Shown here one piece after another: positions 1-5,493 of a stretch of DNA of 8,454 nt. Each line of letters opens with the position of its first letter. Within the stretch, counting starts at the first letter, position 1. Below the pieces are notes generated by a model. The model did no database searches and was not told the DNA's origin. It saw only the letters and a program-made list of their open reading frames with translations. The stretch comes from W11650 sp963545585 (lineage in GTDB: Bacteria; Bacillota; Clostridia; Lachnospirales; Vallitaleaceae). The stretch is from the NCBI GenBank assembly GCA_963545585.1, contig CAUUKX010000085.1:1-8454 (forward strand). The letters run 5' to 3'. The translations under genes were made by a program, and so were the position numbers.

Positions 1-993
1 GGTGCCAGAGTTGTCGATAATATTGATTTTTGGGTAAAAACCAAAGAGTTTTTAACCATTTTAGGCCCCAGCGGCTGCGGCAAGACCACGACTTTGCGAA
101 TGATTGGAGGATTTGAAACGCCGACCTCCGGTGATATCTTATTAAACGGCAAAAGCATCGTTGACCTGCCGCCCTATTCCCGTCCAATCAATACTGTTTT
201 TCAAAAATATGCCCTGTTTCCGCATATGTCGATTTATGATAATATTGCTTTCGGCCTGCACATCAAGAAAATGGCCAAGTCTGAAATTGACAAAAGAGTC
301 AGCAAGATGCTGCACTTAGTCAATTTGGACGGCTTTGAAAAGCGCCGGGTCAATTCGCTTAGCGGCGGACAGCAGCAGCGGATTGCCATTGCCCGGGCGC
401 TGGTCAACGAGCCGCAAATCCTGCTCTTAGACGAGCCGCTGGGAGCGCTTGATTTAAAACTGCGCAAAGAAATGCAGCTGGAACTGAAATATATGCAGCA
501 AGACCTCGGCATTACTTTTATTTATGTGACGCATGACCAAGAAGAAGCCCTGACCATGTCAGACAAAATCATTATTATGAATAAGGGCAAGATTCAGCAG
601 GTCGGCTCACCGATTGACATTTACAATGAACCGGAAAATGCCTTTGTGGCTGATTTTATCGGCGAAAGCAATATCCTGCCCGGTATTTTTAAAGAAGACC
701 GGGTAGTTGAGTTTGCCGATACCATTTTCCCCTGCATCGATACCGGTTTTGATCCGGACGAAGCCATCGATGTCGTCGTCCGGCCGGAAGATATCGAAAT
801 TACCACCGGGCCGAACGCCCAGCTGCACGGCGTGGTCGATTCCATCGTCTTTAAAGGCGTTCACTATGAAATGATTATCCTAGAAAATGGCCGGGAATGG
901 CTGATTCAAAGCACAATCCCACATGCCGAAGGACAGGAAGTCGGGCTGTTTATCGCCCCTGATTTAATTCATATTATGAAAAAGGAGGCTTAG
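1..993 (+). CDS. potA: Polyamine ABC transporter ATP-binding protein PotA (5' partial)
   Basis: Cytoplasmic ATPase that powers polyamine import through PotBC. The reading frame is open from base 1, so the gene starts upstream; 330 residues are visible and about 20 are probably missing. The first ATG-like codons inside the window lie after the Walker A motif and are not the start. Visible motifs in order: Walker A GPSGCGKT (residues 22-29), Q-loop Q68 in NTVFQKYALFPH, ABC signature LSGGQQQR (120-127), Walker B ILLLDEP with D144, D-loop GALD, and switch histidine H178 in VTHDQEEAL. The remaining C-terminal part (about 230-330) contains VVVRPEDIEI, typical of the TOBE regulatory domain of PotA/MalK-type ATPases. 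The run RPINTVFQKYALFPH and the pot gene order favour PotA over other members of that family. It ends 5 nt before potB, and its last codons contain the potB ribosome binding site, so the two are probably translationally coupled. Confidence 0.95.
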   Translation, partial: GARVVDNIDFWVKTKEFLTILGPSGCGKTTTLRMIGGFETPTSGDILLNGKSIVDLPPYSRPINTVFQKYALFPHMSIYDNIAFGLHIKKMAKSEIDKRVSKMLHLVNLDGFEKRRVNSLSGGQQQRIAIARALVNEPQILLLDEPLGALDLKLRKEMQLELKYMQQDLGITFIYVTHDQEEALTMSDKIIIMNKGKIQQVGSPIDIYNEPENAFVADFIGESNILPGIFKEDRVVEFADTIFPCIDTGFDPDEAIDVVVRPEDIEITTGPNAQLHGVVDSIVFKGVHYEMIILENGREWLIQSTIPHAEGQEVGLFIAPDLIHIMKKEA

Positions 994-1001
994 AGGCATT
1001 G
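981..1001 (+). promoter_or_regulatory. Ribosome binding site and TTG start of potB
   Basis: AAAGGAGG at 981-988 sits 10 nt before a TTG at 999. No ATG or GTG is better placed, and the TTG gives the expected short basic N-terminus (MKKY) ahead of the first membrane helix. The site lies inside the end of potA. Confidence 0.85.
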
Positions 1002-1814
1002 AAAAAATACAGCGCGTTTCCCTATGTAATTTGGACGGCTCTTTTTATTTTGCTGCCGCTTGTCTTAATCCTTTATTACAGCTTAACCATTAAAAACGGA
1101 GTAACCGGCGAATTGGTCTTTTCTTTGGCTAATTATGTCAATTTGTTTCATCCCCTTTATCTGAAAGTTTTTGCCAACTCCATTTATCTGGCGGGGCTGG
1201 CAACTTTAATCTGCCTGATTTTGGGCTATCCGATGGCAATGATTATTTCCAAAATGAAACATTCGCAGACGGTGCTGCTCCTTTTTATTCTGCCGATGTG
1301 GATGAACTTTTTACTGCGTACCTATTCGTGGATGGCAATCCTCGGCCGGAATGGTTTTATCAACCGGCTCCTTTCCCTGATGGGTGTTCAGTTAGAACTC
1401 CTTTATAACAATAACGCCGTGCTGCTCGGCATGGTTTATAATTTCTTGCCCTTTATGGTTCTGCCGATTTACACGGTTTTAGTCAAAATGGATAAAAGCC
1501 TGATTGAAGCGGCCTATGATTTGGGCTGCCCGCCGTGGCTCACCTTTTATAAGGTTATTTTTCCGTTATCGCTCCCCGGCGTGATTTCTGGCGTAACGAT
1601 GGTATTTATGCCAGCCGTCAGCACCTTTGTCATCTCCGATCTCTTAGGCGGCGGACAAAGTGTTTTAATCGGCAATCTGGTGCAGGAGCAGTTTATGAAA
1701 GTCAACAACTGGAGCTTCGGCTCGGCCATTTCCGTCATCTTAATGCTGTTTATTTTAATGTTTATGCGGCTGCTGCATAAAATTGACAGTAAATACGAAG
1801 GAGCCGTCAAATGA
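999..1814 (+). CDS. potB: Polyamine ABC transporter permease PotB
   Basis: Inner-membrane channel subunit that pairs with PotC and is driven by PotA. The protein is 271 aa, a normal length for PotB. Six hydrophobic segments are visible at about residues 8-29, 60-84, 91-113, 140-161, 195-216 and 242-259. The cytoplasmic coupling loop (EAA motif) is well kept: EAAYDLG at 170-176, then KVIFPLSLPGVISG. This is where PotA docks in transporters of this type. Start is TTG, chosen because of the strong AAAGGAGG upstream. The stop overlaps the potC start (ATGA at 1811-1814), indicating co-transcription and translational coupling. First position in the permease pair and the similarity of LLRTYSWMAILGRNG to PotB sequences support B rather than C. 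Substrate class is inferred from the whole operon, not from this protein alone. Confidence 0.94.
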   Translation: MKKYSAFPYVIWTALFILLPLVLILYYSLTIKNGVTGELVFSLANYVNLFHPLYLKVFANSIYLAGLATLICLILGYPMAMIISKMKHSQTVLLLFILPMWMNFLLRTYSWMAILGRNGFINRLLSLMGVQLELLYNNNAVLLGMVYNFLPFMVLPIYTVLVKMDKSLIEAAYDLGCPPWLTFYKVIFPLSLPGVISGVTMVFMPAVSTFVISDLLGGGQSVLIGNLVQEQFMKVNNWSFGSAISVILMLFILMFMRLLHKIDSKYEGAVK

Positions 1815-2599
1815 AAAAAAGCTTAGCAAAAATTTATACTTTTTTTATATTTTTCTTTTTGTATGCGCCGATTTTGGTCTTGATTATTTTTTCTTTTAAT
1901 AACTCCAAATCAACTGCTGCCTGGAGCGGTTTTTCCCTGCGTTGGTATTCGGAGCTGTTTAAGGATAAGAGCATTATGAAAGCCCTGTACTACACGGTGC
2001 TGTGTGCTGTTTTGTCCTCGGCTGTCGCCACCGTCTTCGGCACGATTACCGCTTACGGAATTCACCATCTGCGCCAGCGCCCGAAAAAGATTTTGCTGGC
2101 GGTTAACAACATTCCTTTGCTTAATCCCGATATCGTAACCGGTATTTCGCTGATGGCTCTGTTTTCTGCGCTGGCAGTGCTGCGCTTTAAACTGGGCTTT
2201 ACCACGATGCTGATTTCCCATATTGCCTTTAATGTGCCCTATGTCATTTTATCGGTGCTGCCAAAGCTGGCGCAAATGCCGGACGACACGGTTAATGCCG
2301 CTATGGATTTGGGGGCAACGCCTTTTTATGCTTTCCGCAAAGTGGTTTTGCCGGAAATTCAGCCCGGCATTATCACCGGTGCGATTATGGCCTTTACCAT
2401 GTCAATTGACGATTTTGTCATCAGCTATTTTACAGCCGGAGTGGGTGTTACCAATTTGTCCATTAAGATTTACACCATGGCCAGACGGGGAATTAAGCCC
2501 AGCATCAACGCTCTGTCGACTTTGATGTTTATTGCGGTTTTAGTCTTGCTTTTATTGGTCAATAAATATTCCGATGATAAGGAACAGCTGATGAGCTGA
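1811..2599 (+). CDS. potC: Polyamine ABC transporter permease PotC
   Basis: Second membrane channel subunit of the importer, 262 aa, which is normal for PotC. The first helix is at about 8-30, with further hydrophobic segments near 58-82, 98-125, 131-151, 185-208 and 234-251. The PotC-like stretch SFNNSKSTAAWSGFSLRWY follows helix 1. The coupling loop reads NAAMDLG at 162-168, then KVVLPEIQPGIITG: the usual first Glu of the EAA motif is Asn, while the conserved Gly and the distal LP are present. The downstream signature FTMSIDDFVISYF (195-207) is characteristic of PotC and related PotI permeases. ATG start overlaps the potB stop by 4 nt, with GAAGGAG at 1797-1803 as ribosome binding site. It is followed by a 103-nt gap starting with an inverted repeat, before the binding-protein gene. 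Confidence 0.94.
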   Translation: MKKSLAKIYTFFIFFFLYAPILVLIIFSFNNSKSTAAWSGFSLRWYSELFKDKSIMKALYYTVLCAVLSSAVATVFGTITAYGIHHLRQRPKKILLAVNNIPLLNPDIVTGISLMALFSALAVLRFKLGFTTMLISHIAFNVPYVILSVLPKLAQMPDDTVNAAMDLGATPFYAFRKVVLPEIQPGIITGAIMAFTMSIDDFVISYFTAGVGVTNLSIKIYTMARRGIKPSINALSTLMFIAVLVLLLLVNKYSDDKEQLMS

Positions 2600-2661
2600 G
2601 CCGGTATCGGGCTTTAAATTTCACTTTCTTACAGTCTTGTTGAGAAAGCCTCCCGCCGGCT
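2599..2661 (+). other. Intercistronic imperfect hairpin between potC and potD1
   Basis: Nested inverted repeats begin at the last base of the potC stop codon. AGCCGG (2599-2604) pairs with CCGGCT (2656-2661), and inside it GGCTTT (2610-2615) pairs with AAAGCC (2645-2650), separated by a symmetrical 5x5 internal loop. A short ACA/TGT pairing (2631-2633 with 2638-2640) could close the apex. CTTTCT (2624-2629) with AGAAAG (2643-2648) is a competing fold. No T-run follows, so it is not a usual intrinsic terminator. I saw no convincing promoter in this 103-nt gap. It may be an RNA-processing or stabilising element, but that role is inference. Confidence 0.4.
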
Positions 2662-2687
2662 GTCGGCAGAGAGGGAATGGATTCGTT

Positions 2688-2705
2688 TAAAGGAGGTATT
2701 CGTTG
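2688..2705 (+). promoter_or_regulatory. Ribosome binding site and TTG start of potD1
   Basis: TAAAGGAGGT at 2688-2697 is a near-perfect anti-16S match, 5 nt before TTG at 2703. The TTG gives a textbook lipoprotein signal peptide, which settles the start. Confidence 0.85.
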
Positions 2706-3731
2706 AAAAAAATTATTGCTGTTTCTTTCCTAATTTTGATACTGTCCGGCTGCGGCCACAGCGGCGGGAAAACCGTTCATGTTTTTAATTGGGGCGATTA
2801 CATCAATGAGGAACTGCTGGATGATTTTGAAAAAGAAACCGGCATCAAGGTCATTTATGATACCTTTGCCACCAATGAAGATATGTGGGTGCGCTTTACG
2901 CAGGGCGGCAATGATTATGACGTGCTTTTCCCTTCCGAGTACATCATTGAAAAAATGATTCGGGAGAAGCGAATTGAAATGTTGGATTTGAGTAAGCTGC
3001 CGAACTTAAAAAACATTGATCCGGCCTTTGCCGATTTGGACTTTGATCCGGGCTATCGCTATTCGGTCCCCTATTTTTGGGGCTCGGTCGGTATTCTTTA
3101 TAATAAAAACATGGTCGATGACCCAGTTGACAGCTGGTCCATCCTATGGAATGAAAAATACGCCCAAAAAATCCTAATGCTGGACTCGCAAAGGGACGGC
3201 CTGATGGTGGCTTTAAAACTCTTAGGCTACTCTATGAACACCAAAAACTTGGATGAGCTGACCGCCGCCAAGGAGCTGCTGCTGGCACAAAAGCCATTGG
3301 TTCTAGCCTATGTCGGTGATAATGTCAAGGATATGATGCTGCAAAAAGAAGCTGCTTTGGCAGTTTGCTGGTCAGGCGAAGCCTATGCCGTCATGCAGGA
3401 ATCGGATGATTTTGCTTATGCCGTTCCACAGGAAGGCACAAATTATTGGTTCGACAATATTGTCATCGCAAGTGACGCGCCGCATAAGGAAGAAGCTTAT
3501 CAATTCATTGATTTTCTGCTGCGTGGTGAAGTCGGCAAAAAAAATACCGATTATATCTTTTACGGCACGCCGAATACAGCTACCTTTGAGTTGTTAGACG
3601 ATGACAGCAAGGCTATTCTTGGCCGTTTTCCTTTTGACGAGCTGCAAAAAAGCTCGGAAATTTTTAAAGACCCACAAGACTTTATTCATCAATATAATCA
3701 GATTTGGACCGAATTTAAGGCTGCACAGTAA
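2703..3731 (+). CDS. potD: Polyamine-binding lipoprotein PotD, first copy
   Basis: Extracytoplasmic solute-binding protein that delivers polyamine to PotBC. It is 342 aa, normal for the family. The signal peptide is MKKIIAVSFLILILSGC with lipobox LSGC; Cys17 should be lipid-modified and anchored to the membrane. The mature part opens with the PotD hallmark VFNWGDY and continues through PSEY, PYFWGS, WSGEAY, YWFDN and FYGTPN. Aligned by eye with E. coli PotD, the polyamine contacts are mostly kept: W30, Y33, S78, Y80, W223, W249, D251 and Y287. Asp165 stands where E. coli has Glu171, an acidic substitution, and Ser162 where it has Asp168. The family fit is strong; whether spermidine, putrescine or another amine is preferred cannot be read here. 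It lies 103 nt after potC and 90 nt before a second potD-like gene. TTG start. Confidence 0.93.
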   Translation: MKKIIAVSFLILILSGCGHSGGKTVHVFNWGDYINEELLDDFEKETGIKVIYDTFATNEDMWVRFTQGGNDYDVLFPSEYIIEKMIREKRIEMLDLSKLPNLKNIDPAFADLDFDPGYRYSVPYFWGSVGILYNKNMVDDPVDSWSILWNEKYAQKILMLDSQRDGLMVALKLLGYSMNTKNLDELTAAKELLLAQKPLVLAYVGDNVKDMMLQKEAALAVCWSGEAYAVMQESDDFAYAVPQEGTNYWFDNIVIASDAPHKEEAYQFIDFLLRGEVGKKNTDYIFYGTPNTATFELLDDDSKAILGRFPFDELQKSSEIFKDPQDFIHQYNQIWTEFKAAQ

Positions 3732-3767
3732 CCGGATTACTGCGGCCATGCACGGGCAGGCATCCGG
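3732..3767 (+). other. Intercistronic hairpin between potD1 and potD2
   Basis: Starts directly after the potD1 TAA. CCGGAT (3732-3737) pairs with ATCCGG (3762-3767); after a symmetrical 2x2 internal loop, CTGC (3740-3743) pairs with GCAG (3756-3759), leaving a 12-nt apical loop. A second, mutually exclusive hairpin can form at 3765-3779 (CGGCAC with GTGCTG, one G-T pair, 3-nt loop). No T-run follows either one, so termination is unlikely. A stabilising or processing role is inferred from the position only. Confidence 0.42.
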
Positions 3768-3809
3768 CACTCCGTGCTGACACAGACCTTAAAGCGATCA
3801 CGACATATC

Positions 3810-3824
3810 AAAGGAGGCTTTATG
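3810..3824 (+). promoter_or_regulatory. Ribosome binding site and ATG start of potD2
   Basis: AAAGGAGG at 3810-3817, 4 nt before ATG at 3822. This decides the start: an in-frame GTG at 3774 would add 16 residues in front of the signal peptide and would read through the ribosome binding site itself. Confidence 0.85.
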
Positions 3825-4871
3825 TCGTATTTTAAGAAACTCAGTGCTTTTCTTATCGCAGTAGTCTTACTGCTTCACACCGGCTGCACCGAAACAGAAC
3901 AAAAAACCATTACCGTTTTTAATTGGGGCGATTATCTCAATGAGGAGCTGCTGGACAATTTTGAAGCAGAAACCGGAATTCGGGTAATTTATGATACTTT
4001 TGCCAGCAACGAAGACATGTGGGCCAAGTTTTCCACCAGCGCCAATTCCTATGATGTCGTCATTCCCAGTGATTATATGATTGAGCGCATGATTAAAAAT
4101 GATTTAATCCTGCCGCTTAATCATGAAAAGCTCCCGAATCTGGCCAATCTTTATCCAGAGTTTTCAAGCCTGAGCTATGACCCCGGCAATCGCTACTCGG
4201 CACCGTATTTTTGGAGTTCAACCGGTATTATTTACAACGCCCAAAAAGTAAAAGAACCGGTTGACAGTTGGAATATCCTTTGGAATAAAGCTTATCAGGA
4301 TAAAATCATCATGCTGAATGTGCAGCGGACTTCACTGATGACGGCTTTGAAGATTTTAGGTTATTCGATGAATACTACCAATCCCGATGAACTCTCCGCC
4401 GCCGGCCGGCTTTTGGTTGAGCAGCGGCCGCTGGTAGTGGCTTACGCCGAGGATAATGTTAAGGACATGATGCTCCAAGGCGAGGGCGATTTGGCACTGA
4501 TTTGGTCGGGCGAGGCTTATGTGGTGATGAACGAATCACCGGACTTTAAGTATGCCATCCCCAAGGAAGGAACCAATTTAGTGTTTGATGCTATGGTTAT
4601 TCCTAAAACTTCCGAGCATCAAGACGAAGCCTATCAGTTTATCAATTATTTGCTGCGGGCGGATGTGGCGGTTAAAAATATGGAAACGATTTTTTATAAT
4701 ACCCCCAACCAAGCGGCGTATCAACTGCTGCCGCCGGAAAAGCAAAAGCTGCTTGGCGTTCTGCCCTTTGCTTCGATGGAGCGGGGCGAGTCAGAAATCT
4801 TTGTTGACTTAGGCGATGCGCTTAGTCTTTACAATCAGGTGTGGACGGAGTTCAAGGCTTCTGGACAGTAG
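3822..4871 (+). CDS. potD: PotD-like polyamine-binding lipoprotein, second copy
   Basis: Extracytoplasmic solute-binding protein of 349 aa, a paralogue of the gene just upstream. Over the 64-residue stretch from KTITVFNWGDY to IERMI, 45 residues are identical to PotD1 by eye. The signal peptide ends in LLLHTGC; Cys22 is the probable lipidated residue, but His at the -3 position of the lipobox is unusual (Leu is normal). Hallmarks NWGDY, PSDY, PYFW, WSGEAY and FYNTPN are kept, giving W35, Y38, S83, Y85, W228, D256 and Y292. Two polyamine contacts of E. coli PotD differ: Trp255 is Val254 here and Glu171 is Thr170; neighbouring Asp167/168 are Asn166/Val167. PotD1 does not share these losses. The protein therefore probably uses the same permease but may bind a different or less charged ligand; specificity is inference. 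It is the last gene before the operon terminator. Confidence 0.9.
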   Translation: MSYFKKLSAFLIAVVLLLHTGCTETEQKTITVFNWGDYLNEELLDNFEAETGIRVIYDTFASNEDMWAKFSTSANSYDVVIPSDYMIERMIKNDLILPLNHEKLPNLANLYPEFSSLSYDPGNRYSAPYFWSSTGIIYNAQKVKEPVDSWNILWNKAYQDKIIMLNVQRTSLMTALKILGYSMNTTNPDELSAAGRLLVEQRPLVVAYAEDNVKDMMLQGEGDLALIWSGEAYVVMNESPDFKYAIPKEGTNLVFDAMVIPKTSEHQDEAYQFINYLLRADVAVKNMETIFYNTPNQAAYQLLPPEKQKLLGVLPFASMERGESEIFVDLGDALSLYNQVWTEFKASGQ

Positions 4872-4921
4872 AGGTTTCTGCTTGGAACAGGGCATTGGCA
4901 AGTCCGCCGATAAAAATATAT

Positions 4922-4962
4922 AAAGGCTGCTGCAAAATACCGATTTTGCAGCAGCCTTTTTT
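4922..4962. terminator. Strong intrinsic terminator, bidirectional, at the convergent junction
   Basis: Perfect 17-bp stem (4922-4938 with 4943-4959), loop ACCG at 4939-4942, and on the plus strand six T at 4957-4962. On the minus strand the stem is followed by a T-rich stretch (complement of 4908-4921). It lies 50 nt after the potD2 stop and 9 nt past the stop of the convergent small gene, so it can end both transcripts. Confidence 0.93.
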
Positions 4963-4971
4963 AGTCAGTCT

Positions 4972-5346
4972 TTAATTTAAACCCTCAATTTCAGGCAAAC
5001 CACCGATGCCTATGATATCTCCCTTTAACAGCATATACAAAAACTCGTCCGCCTTATCCTTAACCGCCGTCTTTTCGCCGTCATCAAACTCTGCAATCGC
5101 CATCTGACAGGCTTGAGTAGAAATATCCTCAGCCAAAGCTTTGATATCGCCCGCTTGCAAAATGTTTTCATTGCCATGTCCGCCGGCGCCGACTTGATGG
5201 AAAGCCTCTTTGACCTTATTCTCTAATTGCCCGGTTACAGGCAAATCCTGCTTAACTTTGCTCCTTCTGGTATAGCTTTTTAAGCCCATTCCCAGATTCA
5301 ACGATAAGAAAGCAACAATCAATAATACCAAAATTTTCTTGCCCAT
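4972..5346 (-). CDS. Unrecognised small single-span membrane or secreted protein
   Basis: 124 aa; I do not recognise a family. The N-terminus MGKKILVLLIVAFLSLNLGMGL is one hydrophobic segment (about 5-22) followed by a basic cluster (KSYTRRSKVK, 23-32). It could be an uncleaved anchor or a signal peptide; there is no lipobox. Charge is heavier after the segment than before it, so topology is uncertain. The rest is soluble-looking, with acidic and alanine-rich helices (about 41-51 and 67-107), a Gly-rich GAGGHG at 53-58, one Cys at 80, and an end IIGIGGLPEIEGLN. The ATG at 5346 is chosen because AAAGGCGG precedes it by 7 nt; a TTG at 5391 would extend the frame by 15 residues but has no such site. 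It has its own promoter just after the chemoreceptor gene and shares the terminator with the pot operon. The clean gene boundaries argue that it is real. Confidence 0.75.
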   Translation of the reverse strand: MGKKILVLLIVAFLSLNLGMGLKSYTRRSKVKQDLPVTGQLENKVKEAFHQVGAGGHGNENILQAGDIKALAEDISTQACQMAIAEFDDGEKTAVKDKADEFLYMLLKGDIIGIGGLPEIEGLN

Positions 5347-5361
5347 ATGCGAACCGCCTTT
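5344..5361 (-). promoter_or_regulatory. Ribosome binding site and ATG start of the 124-aa gene
   Basis: On the minus strand AAAGGCGG (5354-5361) differs from AAAGGAGG at one base and stands 7 nt before ATG (5346-5344). It supports the short start over the TTG at 5391. Confidence 0.7.
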
Positions 5362-5391
5362 CTCGGCCCATTCCGTTTTACCGACCGACAA

Positions 5392-5416
5392 AGCAGCCGA
5401 AATTTCGGAATCTGCT
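5392..5416 (-). other. Hairpin in the leader of the 124-aa gene
   Basis: AGCAG (5392-5396) pairs with CTGCT (5412-5416), and CCGA (5397-5400) pairs with TCGG (5405-5408) around an AATT loop; a 3-nt bulge (5409-5411) interrupts the stem. On the minus strand it lies in the untranslated leader, about 30 nt before the ribosome binding site. On the plus strand it is followed by GTTTTTT (5417-5423) and looks like a terminator, although no plus-strand gene precedes it. Function unknown. Confidence 0.45.
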
Positions 5417-5459
5417 GTTTTTTCCCGTTGTGAATGTTGTTCTGTTTCTTTCTCTGTTT

Positions 5460-5488
5460 AGAATATCATCTTTCTTCGCTTTTGTCAA
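5460..5488 (-). promoter_or_regulatory. Sigma-A-type promoter for the 124-aa gene
   Basis: On the minus strand: -35 TTGACA (5488-5483, perfect), 17-nt spacer, -10 TATTCT (5465-5460, 4 of 6 matches). It lies wholly in the gap, starting 5 nt after the chemoreceptor stop codon. Predicted transcription start is near 5453, giving a leader of about 105 nt. Confidence 0.72.
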
Positions 5489-5493
5489 TTCCC

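Noticed and set aside
2600..2702. Transcription terminator or internal promoter between potC and potD1
   Set aside because: The stem has no following T-run, and no -35/-10 pair with acceptable spacing could be found; co-transcription is simpler.
3774..3821. Upstream GTG start that would make the second PotD 365 aa
   Set aside because: It adds a charged, non-signal N-terminus, translates through the AAAGGAGG site at 3810-3817, and lacks its own ribosome binding site. ATG at 3822 is far better.
5347..5391. Upstream TTG start (5391) for the 124-aa minus-strand gene
   Set aside because: It would put 15 charged residues before the hydrophobic segment and has no ribosome binding site, whereas AAAGGCGG fits the ATG at 5346.
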